From: an uncultured Bacteroidales bacterium
Lineage (GTDB): Bacteria; Bacteroidota; Bacteroidia; Bacteroidales; Paludibacteraceae
DNA: 64,000 bases
Assembly (NCBI GenBank): GCA_900317745.1
Contig: ONHW01000008.1
Coordinates: forward strand, 84,566-148,565
Direction: 5' to 3'
In this document: piece after piece, positions 1 to 7,377 of the stretch
Numbering within the stretch: the first letter of the stretch is position 1
How the letters are laid out: every line of letters starts with the position of its first letter
Translations under genes and position numbers: made by a program
Notes under the pieces: generated by a model
The model's input: the letters and a program-made list of their open reading frames with translations, nothing else
Databases searched by the model: none
Told to the model about the DNA's origin: nothing

Positions 1-2
1 AG

Positions 3-1211
3 AAATATGTGCTCACCAACCTCCATGTCATCGGCTATGCCGGAAAAGCAACCCTCACCTTCCAGCTCCACGAGAAAACGCTCCGTTACGAGCATTGCGA
101 AGTGACGAATATCGGCGAAGCGGACTTGGCGGCGATAGCTCTTCCTTCGGAATGTGAGATGATTGCCCTGCCGCTTTATGCCGGTGAGATAGAGGAAGAT
201 CTCTCTATTGCGGCAGCAGGTTTTCCCGAGTTGGCAAATAAACCATCCTGGCAACTCACGCGCGGAAGCATCTCCAACGCACGCGTGGATGTCGATAGTC
301 ACGAGCGCGCCTCGCGTATCATCCAACATACGGCTTCTATTGATCCCGGTAGTAGCGGCGGACCGCTCTTGCTCAAAAACGCCGAAGGCAAGTACGAGAT
401 CTTGGGTATCAACACCTGGAAGGCTTTCTACCGAGAAGGAGTGGGATTGGCAATCGGGAAAGAAGATGTGCAAGCGTTTATCGCCACATTAGGAGCATCT
501 AAAACAGATGCAAGCAATGAGATGGAGCCTCTACGTGCTCTCTCCGGCGAAGATTGGTTGTATGTGTTCCGCCAGTTGCCGGATTCGGTTCAGAAAGATA
601 TACGGGACATGGACTGGCACCTGCCGCTCGATCCTGCTTTGCGCACGCTGGCTGTGCGCGACAGTCTGGTAACGAACAAAGGAAAAGGCGCCAAGAAATT
701 CGAGCGCTCCGCTACACATATCGTGACGGATATGGATCATATAAACTATGTGCGGTTGGTCTATGACAATTATCTGGGAATGAACCAGCAGGTGGGGCTG
801 CAAGTAGGGCATGATTGGTTGGGTTATATCGCTACCGGCGTGCAGATAACCGCGCTTATCGAAGAAGCCATGACCGAGGACGAGATTTTCGCTACCAAGT
901 TAGGTTATAAACCCATTCAGGTGGGAAAATACATGCTTGTTCCGCGTATTACCCAGAGTGCCGAAGCCGGACCGATGAAAACGGGAAATATATATGGCGG
1001 TTTTGCCCTTCTCACGGATACGCGTATAGGGCTCGATTGGCGTATCCCGTTCAACTCCGTGGACTTGGTCCTGGGACTTCATTACGCGATGGATTGGCAG
1101 TGGACTAAGAATGACCTGAAGATTCCGGCGTTCAAGCCCAAAAGCAATAACGAAGCCTTCAACCAATATCTCCAGCACGGCCTTGGCATCACCCTCGGCC
1201 TCGCATGGTAA
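3..1211 (+). CDS. Trypsin-like serine protease with C-terminal barrel-like domain, 5' end cut by window edge
   Basis: The frame is open to the left edge, so the N-terminus is missing. The first visible residues (KYVLTNLHVI) are the catalytic-histidine block of HtrA/trypsin-like proteases. An EADLAAIAL block could carry the catalytic aspartate, and DPGSSGGPLL carries the nucleophile serine. No PDZ domain follows. Instead, roughly the last 170 residues alternate hydrophobic and polar positions, are rich in Gly, Tyr and Trp, and end in Trp, like an outer-membrane beta-barrel. Function is inferred: a cell-envelope or surface protease. It stands alone before a repeat-bearing gap. The protease call is strong; the barrel is a reading of sequence texture only. 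Confidence 0.8.
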   Translation, partial: KYVLTNLHVIGYAGKATLTFQLHEKTLRYEHCEVTNIGEADLAAIALPSECEMIALPLYAGEIEEDLSIAAAGFPELANKPSWQLTRGSISNARVDVDSHERASRIIQHTASIDPGSSGGPLLLKNAEGKYEILGINTWKAFYREGVGLAIGKEDVQAFIATLGASKTDASNEMEPLRALSGEDWLYVFRQLPDSVQKDIRDMDWHLPLDPALRTLAVRDSLVTNKGKGAKKFERSATHIVTDMDHINYVRLVYDNYLGMNQQVGLQVGHDWLGYIATGVQITALIEEAMTEDEIFATKLGYKPIQVGKYMLVPRITQSAEAGPMKTGNIYGGFALLTDTRIGLDWRIPFNSVDLVLGLHYAMDWQWTKNDLKIPAFKPKSNNEAFNQYLQHGLGITLGLAW

Positions 1212-1308
1212 AATTGGCAGTCGCGCTCACTACCGCTTGCTGATGGAGTATCGTTATGCTTTTCCGGCACAATTTTTGTTGTGTCTTTTATAAAACCGTT
1301 TCGGTATT

Positions 1309-1367
1309 TTAGTAGGTGATTAGTAGGTGAATAGTAGATGATCAGTAGGTTATTAGTAGATGATTAA
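1309..1367. repeat. Degenerate tandem array, unit about 13 bases (tagtaggtgat-like)
   Basis: Five imperfect copies of a tagtaggtgat / tagtagatgat unit lie between the protease and the next gene. The rest of the gap (1212-1441) shows no recognisable gene. This is one of many unrelated micro-repeat arrays in the window's gaps. Confidence 0.7.
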
Positions 1368-1441
1368 CCCAATCAAAACGCAACCACCTCGTAACCTCGC
1401 AATAACATCTGTATCACGATATAAATCAAAACTTTACCCGT

Positions 1442-1882
1442 ATGGCAAAAATCCTTTACGAAATCCCTGTTGATAACATGACAGGCGCGCTTGACAGCAA
1501 CCACAGGTTCATTCAGCGCCAGAAACACTTGCACGACACCTCCGGCATTGAGGTCCACACATGTCCTACCGAGGCATATATCGTTGCTAATCCCCGCGAC
1601 TACAAACGCAACCCGCCTACAGGAGCCGAACTGGCTCATTTGCAGCACTTTGGCGAGGCAGCCAAACGCGCTACTGCTTTACTTGCCACACTCAAATCCG
1701 ACACCGAACCTACCGACGAACAGCTCGCACGACTCGACGATTACCGCCAACGTTTTCAGGCGCAGTTGCACAAGCATACCGACCCGCAAGCTCCACTTGA
1801 GCGCAACGGCAAGCGCAAACGCTACTACCGCTTTGACAACTTTGTCCGCGCTATGATTTATCAGGAAATGAAAAACGAATGA
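1442..1882 (+). CDS. Conserved hypothetical protein, 146 residues
   Basis: I do not recognise a functional family. The protein begins MAKILYEIPVD and is hydrophilic, with no signal peptide or membrane segment. It has many His, Arg and Lys residues, a basic patch near the C-terminus (NGKRKRYYR) and a helical middle (residues about 60-110). From memory it resembles short conserved proteins seen in other Bacteroidales; that is not verified. The ATG follows a run of repeats, and the gene converges with the minus-strand gene that ends at 1900. A nucleic-acid-binding role would fit the basic C-terminus, but nothing demonstrates it. Confidence 0.75.
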   Translation: MAKILYEIPVDNMTGALDSNHRFIQRQKHLHDTSGIEVHTCPTEAYIVANPRDYKRNPPTGAELAHLQHFGEAAKRATALLATLKSDTEPTDEQLARLDDYRQRFQAQLHKHTDPQAPLERNGKRKRYYRFDNFVRAMIYQEMKNE

Positions 1883-1899
1883 CCGCCACCCGACCGGCT

Positions 1900-2328
1900 C
1901 TAATACTCCTCCGGCACGTAGATATACTCCATCAGTGGTCGCACAAACAGGCGGCTGCTGATCTCATACTCCCGGCTGCTGTACCATTGCCTGTCATCGC
2001 CTAAGGCATATAGTGTATCCGTCTCATAGTTGAAAATATAAAACTCCGCATCCGGAAACCGCCGTTGCAACTGCTCGCACTTCCGTACATCGTAGCGGAT
2101 ATACTTCCGGCGCGTGATCTCCATGCTGAATACCAGCCGTTTATGCTCGTCTTTGATAATAATATCGGGATAATTGTCGTTGGGATCTTCCGTCACCAAT
2201 GCTTCCGGCAGTATATCCCAACCATGATGCTCCTCCACTTCGGGTATCATGTTAACAATAGTCTTTAAAATAATCTTCTGATGCAAGTCCCATGCTCGGG
2301 GACTGCCGATTGCTTTTGCATCGATCAT
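1900..2328 (-). CDS. Uma2/DUF820-like putative PD-(D/E)XK nuclease-fold protein
   Basis: The start MIDAKAIGSP at 2328 is preferred because the open frame further upstream runs into the neighbouring gene. The protein is 142 residues. The central block NDNYPDIIIKDEHKRLVFSM is followed by EITRRKYIRYDVRKC. This resembles the Uma2 pattern: PD, a beta-strand, then E-x-x-K-like residues, then D-x-x-K and a FYIFNYE strand. Uma2 proteins have a restriction-endonuclease fold, but their activity is largely uncharacterised. It lies 20 bases downstream of the 2348-3286 gene on the same strand and may be cotranscribed with it. The fold assignment is moderate and catalytic activity is unproven. Confidence 0.55.
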   Translation of the reverse strand: MIDAKAIGSPRAWDLHQKIILKTIVNMIPEVEEHHGWDILPEALVTEDPNDNYPDIIIKDEHKRLVFSMEITRRKYIRYDVRKCEQLQRRFPDAEFYIFNYETDTLYALGDDRQWYSSREYEISSRLFVRPLMEYIYVPEEY

Positions 2329-2347
2329 AATTCTCGCTGTTAATTCG

Positions 2348-3286
2348 TTAGAATGCAATCGCCAATCCCACTCCGTTGGGCGCAACCTGCCACTTGAGTT
2401 GCACTGCTGCATGGTCGTACTTGGAGTTGTAGATGTCGATAGCCTTGTTGTACTGCGCGTTTGCGCCCAGGCAAAGCCCCAATCCTATACCTAACGGTGC
2501 CAGCGCAACACAATTCAGCGCAACGCAAGGAGTAACATCTCCCGATGCCAGCGATACCAGTCCGCCGACAACCAAACCGCCGCCTATTCCTACACAAACA
2601 GCACCGCCAATCACCATTCCGTCACCCGCCTTCCAGCGTTTGTACGCGGCTTTGTCCTCCTGCTCCAAGATTCGCGCTACCTCTTTGGCAGAAATATATT
2701 TGTCGTTGTGCATATATTCCTTATTATCCCGATAGATCCGTCCGGACGTACGCGGCGCCGATGGAGTAGCAGCGGCTGAACTCTTTGTCTTTCGGGCTAT
2801 CAGCGGTTCTTGCGTATTGTACGCCTTCACTTGTCCGTTATGGAACGTCACGCGGTTGATTTGCGATGCCTGCAAGGTCTGTACCTCCTCGCCGACAACA
2901 TACGTGACATGGTCGCTCTTCAGTTCTGTCACGCGTGCCGTTATGCTCTGCCCGGACAGTAGCAGAATATCCGCCAGGCTCTCGTCGGCAACAACCTTGG
3001 CGGGCTCTTCCTCCGGCTGCGGCTCGGATGGTACAGCTGCCTGATTATATAGCACCACCTTGCCGTTCGCATAGATGATACTGCTTATCTCATCTGTACT
3101 GATTACGAACGTCGGTCCGTCAAGATAATTTTTCTCCTTGTAGCGGACTTCGGATTTGGTGACTTCGGTAATCTTCGCCTCAATCTTCTGTGCCGCAGTT
3201 GTTACGATTATGTCCTGCGCCGAAGCGCTCGCCGCCAGTAGCAGCGTAGCAATACCGATGATTGATCTGAGTAATGTGTGTCGCAT
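2348..3286 (-). CDS. Secreted protein with two internal SH3-like/beta repeats
   Basis: The start MRHTLLRSII at 3286 gives a clear signal peptide ending ASASAQ. Two related modules follow. The first begins DIIVTTAAQKIEAKITEV and ends ANGKVVLYN; the second begins DILLLSGQSITARVTEL and ends HNGQVKAYN. They look like tandem domains, about 55 residues each. A Pro/Ser/Thr linker, a short polar domain with a NKYISAKEVARI helix and a Gly/Ala-rich hydrophobic segment complete the protein. The pattern is common in envelope proteins of Bacteroidales, but the role is unknown. A promoter sits about 20 bases upstream (3308-3339). Confidence 0.7.
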   Translation of the reverse strand: MRHTLLRSIIGIATLLLAASASAQDIIVTTAAQKIEAKITEVTKSEVRYKEKNYLDGPTFVISTDEISSIIYANGKVVLYNQAAVPSEPQPEEEPAKVVADESLADILLLSGQSITARVTELKSDHVTYVVGEEVQTLQASQINRVTFHNGQVKAYNTQEPLIARKTKSSAAATPSAPRTSGRIYRDNKEYMHNDKYISAKEVARILEQEDKAAYKRWKAGDGMVIGGAVCVGIGGGLVVGGLVSLASGDVTPCVALNCVALAPLGIGLGLCLGANAQYNKAIDIYNSKYDHAAVQLKWQVAPNGVGLAIAF

Positions 3287-3307
3287 AGTTGTGTAAGATT
3301 TTGGGCA

Positions 3308-3339
3308 CAAAGATACGACTTTCAGACGAATTGTCCAAA
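3308..3339 (-). promoter_or_regulatory. Bacteroidetes promoter for the 3286 gene
   Basis: On the minus strand, TTTG (3339-3336), a 20-base spacer and TATCTTTG (3315-3308) match the Bacteroidetes consensus. The expected leader is about 18 bases. Confidence 0.7.
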
Positions 3340-3368
3340 AGTTCGATGCGATTGTCGAACAAATCGAA

Positions 3369-3965
3369 TTATCGGAGAAGATGTTCTATATCCTCGCGCG
3401 CCTTGGCTACCTTTGATTCGGTTGTGCTTGCCAGCGCTTCGTTGAAATGGTTGTAGTCGGGAGTCCGCTTGCCTGTAACTTGCTCCACCCATGCTTGCAG
3501 GGCATACACATTGTTCAGGTTGGCTTTGCCCAACTCCTTCAGTGCAGTCAGGTAGTTAGCAATATAGGACATGTAGATATAATCCGTCTTTCGCGGGTTA
3601 GCCGGCAGTTCGTGCAGTCGCTGCTTGACTTTTGCCTCCTGAAGCGGTGTCAGATTGCATAGGGGCGAATACTCTTGCGCATTGCGTAGCACTTCTGCAT
3701 GGTTTTTGTTCAGCAAATACTCCAGTTTCTCCTCCATCTCCTCTTCCTCGTCGCTCTTCACGAACGGATAGAAGCACAACCGGCACACGATCAGTAGTAG
3801 CCACACTGCTCCCACGGCAAAGAACGCCCATACAAAAATCTGCTTCCACGGCGTATTCACAGCCGCCAACAGCAGCAGCACAAACACCGGAACAGTTACT
3901 GCTCTCACTATCCCGCGTATCGTGCGGTCGGCAGCGAATAATCTCTTTTGAGTAGATGGTTTCAC
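3369..3965 (-). CDS. Hypothetical membrane protein with two N-terminal helices
   Basis: This 198-residue protein has two hydrophobic segments near residues 22-40 and 43-67. A strongly acidic stretch (DEEEEMEEKLE) and a soluble, helical C-terminal half of about 120 residues follow. No motif identifies a function. The soluble part carries TPLQEAKVKQRLHEL and a Tyr-rich YIYMSYIANYL segment and probably forms a helical bundle in the cytoplasm. It lies between a secreted beta-repeat protein and recO, all on the minus strand, without an obvious shared operon. No close family is recognised. Confidence 0.65.
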   Translation of the reverse strand: MKPSTQKRLFAADRTIRGIVRAVTVPVFVLLLLAAVNTPWKQIFVWAFFAVGAVWLLLIVCRLCFYPFVKSDEEEEMEEKLEYLLNKNHAEVLRNAQEYSPLCNLTPLQEAKVKQRLHELPANPRKTDYIYMSYIANYLTALKELGKANLNNVYALQAWVEQVTGKRTPDYNHFNEALASTTESKVAKAREDIEHLLR

Positions 3966-4026
3966 AATTGATTTCGGTATATATATTGTAAAAATGGCTA
4001 ATCTTCAGCAAGGACTCCGGTATTGC

Positions 4027-4638
4027 TCAGTTGAACACTTCGGTGAGGATATCGAGGGATTTGGGCATGTGGAACGACTCGATATGCGTGAGGTAGTAGT
4101 TGCAGAGTTGGTGGAGTATATCCTGTCTGGCGTGGCGCGAGAGGGCAACCGATGAAAAGTTGTCGATTATGCCGTCAGCGAACGGTGTATCCGTCAGTTC
4201 GGGAGTGCCTATACCGAGCAGTTCGGCAAGTCGGATCATGAAAGATATATGCAAATTTTCGGGTGCAGGATTGTCGTTGAGTTCGTGGACGAAGTCAACG
4301 ATAAAATCGTACATCTGCTCGTCCTGCATCGGATGTGTGAGTGTGAGCAGTAACATCTCCGTCGAAAAGAGCGCGATAGTCTGCCGGCGTATATCCGTAT
4401 AGACGTTATCGGGCAGGTAGAGAGGGTCGATGCTGACGAGCGTAGGGATCTGCCGTGTGGGCTGTGTGGAGCAGGTGAGTTCGACGATAGAGAGCGGCTG
4501 ATAGGCAGCGCGTACCTTGTGTTTGCTATGTGCGCCATAGACCTGCAGCAGCAGCCGTCCTTCGGAACGGGTATAGACGTGCAGCAGCGACATCTTGTCA
4601 GAGTGGCGGCGGAGTCCGAGTACTATGGATTGTTTAAT
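4027..4638 (-). CDS. recO: DNA repair protein RecO; no canonical start codon
   Basis: RecO loads RecA onto SSB-coated DNA with RecR in the RecFOR pathway. The C-terminus (MPKSLDILTEVFN) and the helical block around LSRHARQDILHQLCNYYLTH match the Bacteroidetes RecO pattern. The OB-fold N-terminus is recognisable as SIVLGLRRHSDKMSLLHVYT, but its first part lies upstream of the only in-frame ATG (4593). No ATG, GTG or TTG exists between that ATG and the stop at 4717-4719. I place the start at the ATT codon 4638-4636, preceding KQSIVLGL. The open frame further upstream is made of the 46-base repeat that also sits in prmC. recX ends at 4713, just upstream. No zinc-finger cysteines are visible. Confidence 0.75.
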   Translation of the reverse strand: MKQSIVLGLRRHSDKMSLLHVYTRSEGRLLLQVYGAHSKHKVRAAYQPLSIVELTCSTQPTRQIPTLVSIDPLYLPDNVYTDIRRQTIALFSTEMLLLTLTHPMQDEQMYDFIVDFVHELNDNPAPENLHISFMIRLAELLGIGTPELTDTPFADGIIDNFSSVALSRHARQDILHQLCNYYLTHIESFHMPKSLDILTEVFN

Positions 4639-4661
4639 GTTGAGCGTTGAGAGTTGAGAGT

Positions 4662-4707
4662 TTGAGAAGCCTACCCCCTGCCCCTCCCTGAAGGGAAGGG
4701 AGTGTTG
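4662..4707. repeat. 46-base palindromic repeat, copy A (5' end of recO frame)
   Basis: An exact 46-base match to 5670-5715, in the same orientation. Its core is a near-palindrome, CCCTTCCCT tc AGGGAGGGG on the minus strand. On the minus strand it reads through as QHSLPFREGQGVGFS in the recO frame. Confidence 0.9.
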
Positions 4708-4712
4708 AGGGT

Positions 4713-5180
4713 TTAACTATTTAACGTTTGTGTAACAAACTGCAGATCATCGTAGGTGTATCCACGCTGGAGCATGAAACGCAGTTGCTTCTGTCGGTCC
4801 TGTCCGCGCTTGGACAGGAGAAGCTTGCGTATATTGGCGTTGTAGGTATCGGTGTCGATATTACCGATAGCGTCGTTGATGAGTTCGTCGGGCAGGTGTT
4901 TGGCACGCAGACCCATGATAATCTTCATGCGTCCCCACGCCTGAAAAGCCACTTTATCGTGGACGAACGCCCGGCAGTAGCGTGCATCGTTGATATAGGA
5001 CTGCTGCTGCAGTTTGTCGATGATTGCGTCGGTTTGTTCGCAGGTAGCGCCTAAGCGGGAGAGCAGTTGTTGCACATCCGCTGTGCATCGTTCGGCGGTG
5101 GCACAGTAACGTTGTGCTCGCGAGAGGAGCGCATCGGTGTCAACGGGAAAATCGGGCATGAATGAATCGTTGTTTGCCAT
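4713..5180 (-). CDS. recX: Regulatory protein RecX
   Basis: RecX binds RecA filaments and inhibits RecA. The 155-residue protein is helical and shows the family blocks in order: RAQRYCATAERCTADVQQLL, then IIDKLQQQSYINDARYCRAFV, then WGRMKIIMGLRAK, and at the C-terminus LRFMLQRGYTYDDLQFV. The ATG at 5180 overlaps the 3' end of prmC by 41 bases; a second ATG at 5159 is also possible. The overlap suggests prmC-recX cotranscription, with recO immediately downstream, so the three form a minus-strand operon combining translation termination and recombination genes. Confidence 0.88.
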   Translation of the reverse strand: MANNDSFMPDFPVDTDALLSRAQRYCATAERCTADVQQLLSRLGATCEQTDAIIDKLQQQSYINDARYCRAFVHDKVAFQAWGRMKIIMGLRAKHLPDELINDAIGNIDTDTYNANIRKLLLSKRGQDRQKQLRFMLQRGYTYDDLQFVTQTLNS

Positions 5181-6018
5181 AGCTGTCTGTGAGGCATTGT
5201 GCCTCGTAACCTGATTGTTGCATGAGTGTGATCATCTCGTTGCCGAGATGTTCGTTGATCTCGAACCACAGCTCGTCGGCGGCATGCAGTTCGGCAATCC
5301 GCCGGTAGAAGATCAGCGGGTCGTTCTCGGGCACGAACAGAGCTTGTGCGGGTTCGTGCAGGAGGGTGTTGGCGGTCATTGAGTCTTGCTCCGACGGACG
5401 TATATATGGCGGATTGCTGACGATAAGGTCGTAGTGTCCGATATCGTCGGTGAGTATATCCGCATAGAAGAAGTGTACATCGAGATTGTTGCGCGTGGCA
5501 TTGGTGCGTGCTATGCTGAGTGCCTCGCGACTGTTGTCGAGTCCGGCAACCTGCCACTCGGGGTGCCGCTGCTTGAGCGCCAGGGCTATGCAGCCGGAGC
5601 CGGTGCCGAGGTCTAATATGTTGAGGGACATCCCCCGACCCCTTCTCAGAAGGGGAGAAGAGTTGAGGGTTGAGAAGCCTACCCCCTGCCCCTCCCTGAA
5701 GGGAAGGGAGTGTTGGTTGCAGATGAGGGTGACGAGTTCGGCGGTTTCGGGACGGGGAATGAGCGTGGCGGGAGTGACCTTCAGATCCAAACCAAGCCAC
5801 TCAGTATGACCGAAAATATACTGCACAGGGACGTACTCGGATAATTTTTTTAAAATTATTTCTAATTCTGGTATATTTTTTGTACCTTTGTGCATGCTGA
5901 CGTCAAAACGGTTCATTCCGGTTGTTTCCTCGATGATCCAGAACGCCAGTTCGCGTGCCTCTTGAGGCCCGTATAACGGGGTAAGCCGGGTGACAATATG
6001 TTCGAGAATCGCTTTCAC
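5140..6018 (-). CDS. prmC: Release factor glutamine methyltransferase PrmC/HemK with in-frame repeat insertion
   Basis: PrmC methylates the GGQ glutamine of release factors using S-adenosylmethionine. An N-terminal helical domain is followed by the Rossmann methyltransferase domain with ILDLGTGSGCIAL (SAM binding) and VSNPPYIRP (substrate glutamine site). GTG at 6018 is taken as the start because the upstream TTG at 6033 lies inside the -7 promoter box. Between the LIPRPETAELVTLIC block and the SAM motif, where family members have a short loop, about 30 extra residues (QHSLPFREGQGVGF... and SPLLRRGRG) are encoded by GC-rich palindromic repeats at 5626-5718. The frame is kept and all catalytic motifs are intact, so the protein is probably functional. 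Confidence 0.92.
   Translation of the reverse strand: MKAILEHIVTRLTPLYGPQEARELAFWIIEETTGMNRFDVSMHKGTKNIPELEIILKKLSEYVPVQYIFGHTEWLGLDLKVTPATLIPRPETAELVTLICNQHSLPFREGQGVGFSTLNSSPLLRRGRGMSLNILDLGTGSGCIALALKQRHPEWQVAGLDNSREALSIARTNATRNNLDVHFFYADILTDDIGHYDLIVSNPPYIRPSEQDSMTANTLLHEPAQALFVPENDPLIFYRRIAELHAADELWFEINEHLGNEMITLMQQSGYEAQCLTDSYGKQRFIHARFSR
5670..5715. repeat. 46-base palindromic repeat, copy B (inside prmC)
   Basis: Identical over 46 bases to 4662-4707. A related palindromic piece (ccccttctcagaaggggag) lies next to it at about 5638-5657. Both are translated within prmC. Confidence 0.92.
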
Positions 6019-6022
6019 GCTG

Positions 6023-6054
6023 CAAAGATACAAAAAAAAGTTGAGATTTGCAAA
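6023..6054 (-). promoter_or_regulatory. Promoter for prmC, directly at the start codon
   Basis: TTTG (6054-6051), a 20-base spacer and TATCTTTG (6030-6023). The predicted transcription start is within a base or two of the GTG at 6018, so the prmC transcript should be leaderless or nearly so. Confidence 0.7.
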
Positions 6055-6077
6055 TATTTTTGAAAAAAGAAGATAGA

Positions 6078-6274
6078 CCGGCTGCGCCTGACAGAAGACA
6101 GACCGCTACGCTGACAGAAGACAGACTGCTACGCTGACAGAAGACAGACCGCTCGCGTAGCTCGCTGAGAGAATATAGACAGAATAAGTCTATCAGTGAA
6201 ACGGTCTGTCAGTGAAGCGGTCTGTCAGTGAAACGATCTGTCAGCGAAGCGGTCTATCAGTGAAACGGTCTAAC
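6078..6274. repeat. Repeat block with two head-to-head arrays (gacagaccgctacgctgacag-like)
   Basis: The left half holds three copies of a roughly 24-base unit, gacagaagacagaccgctacgct. The right half holds several copies of a roughly 17-base unit, tctgtcagtgaagcggtc, which is the left unit's core in reverse complement. The block fills the gap between the divergent prmC and ribD genes. Relatives occur in frame in the NfnAB-like gene at 24726-24806. Confidence 0.85.
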
Positions 6275-6280
6275 AAAAGT

Positions 6281-7312
6281 ATGACAGATTCTGATTATAT
6301 ATTACGTTGTCTGGAGTTGGCTGCCAACGGGGAGTATTACGTTGCGCCTAATCCTATGGTAGGTGCGTTGCTGGTTGATCCGGCAACCGACCGAGTTGTA
6401 GCCGAAGGCTGGCACCGGCAGTACGGCGGTCCGCATGCCGAGGTAGAGTGTTTTCGTGCGGCAGACGCGCGTATGGCAGGTCTGACCGAGGCAGAGAAAG
6501 CCGCCCGGTACAGCAGCCTGACATTGTATGTGTCGCTTGAGCCGTGTTCGCACTACGGCAAGACACCGCCTTGCGCCGACCTGATTGTGAAAAAAGGTGT
6601 GCGTCGTGTAGTGGTGGGCATATTGGATCCTAATCCGCAAGTGTCGGGCAAAGGTGTTCAGAAGTTACGCGACGCGGGCATAGAGGTGACGGTTGGTGTG
6701 GAGCAGGCGGCGTGCCGGAGGCTGAACAAGCGGTTCCTGTGTCTGCACGAGAAGCACCGCCCGTACGTGATACTGAAGTGGGCACAGACGGCAGACGGGT
6801 TTGTGGATAGCAGAGAGTCGAAAGCCGAAAGTCAGCCGCTGGTGATATCCACGCCGGTGACGAAACAGATCGTGCACCAGATGCGTGCCGAGAACATGGC
6901 TATCATGGTAGGAACGCGTACCGCACTGCTGGACAACCCGTCGCTGCTGACCACCCGTTGGCCCGGGCGCAACCCCGTGCGTGTGGTGTTGGACAGACAC
7001 CACCGCATACCAAAAGATGCCAAGATCTTCTCGGGCGATGCACCGACGATCGTCTATAGCGAGCGCACGGACTGGGAGTACGTACTCGGCGACCTGGCGC
7101 AGCGCGGCATACACTCGGTGCTGGTGGAGGGCGGACCGACACTGCTGCGGCATATACTGCAGACGGGTATATGGGACGAGATGCACGTTGAGGTAGGTGC
7201 TATGACGATCGGCAGCGGTGTGCTGGCACCCGAGGTTGAACTGCCGGATACGTACGAGCAGGTAGGGGAGGCTAAACTATACACGATTGACAATTTGCAC
7301 GAATACGAATAA
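6281..7312 (+). CDS. ribD: Bifunctional riboflavin biosynthesis protein RibD (deaminase/reductase)
   Basis: RibD carries out two steps of riboflavin synthesis: deamination of the pyrimidine and NADPH-dependent reduction of the ribosyl side chain. The N-terminal deaminase domain has the zinc site PHAEVECF (His52, Glu54) and EPCSHYGKTPPCAD (Cys89, Cys98). The C-terminal reductase domain has KWAQTADGFV, the MVGTRTALLDNP block and the SVLVEGGPTLL motif. The start MTDSDYILRC at 6281 is chosen because sequence upstream in the same frame is translated repeat. The length of 343 residues is normal for the family. The gene is divergent from prmC. Confidence 0.95.
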   Translation: MTDSDYILRCLELAANGEYYVAPNPMVGALLVDPATDRVVAEGWHRQYGGPHAEVECFRAADARMAGLTEAEKAARYSSLTLYVSLEPCSHYGKTPPCADLIVKKGVRRVVVGILDPNPQVSGKGVQKLRDAGIEVTVGVEQAACRRLNKRFLCLHEKHRPYVILKWAQTADGFVDSRESKAESQPLVISTPVTKQIVHQMRAENMAIMVGTRTALLDNPSLLTTRWPGRNPVRVVLDRHHRIPKDAKIFSGDAPTIVYSERTDWEYVLGDLAQRGIHSVLVEGGPTLLRHILQTGIWDEMHVEVGAMTIGSGVLAPEVELPDTYEQVGEAKLYTIDNLHEYE

Positions 7313-7326
7313 AAAATCCGAATAAA

Positions 7327-7358
7327 TTTGCATTTATGCAAAAAAATGCGTATCTTTG
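7327..7358 (+). promoter_or_regulatory. Promoter of the outer-membrane biogenesis run
   Basis: TTTG (7327-7330), a 20-base spacer and TATCTTTG (7351-7358), about 20 bases before the start of the PPIC lipoprotein gene. Confidence 0.75.
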
Positions 7359-7377
7359 CAGGAAAATCACGATGCTA

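Noticed and set aside
6019-6033. TTG at 6033 as the start of prmC
   Set aside because: The codon is inside the TATCTTTG promoter box; GTG at 6018 fits the protein and promoter better.
6078-6274. CRISPR array
   Set aside because: Units are contiguous without unique spacers of constant length, half of them are inverted, and no cas gene is near.
6212-6280. Upstream ATG extending RibD by 23 residues
   Set aside because: These residues come from the tandem repeat block; the conserved RibD start is at 6281.
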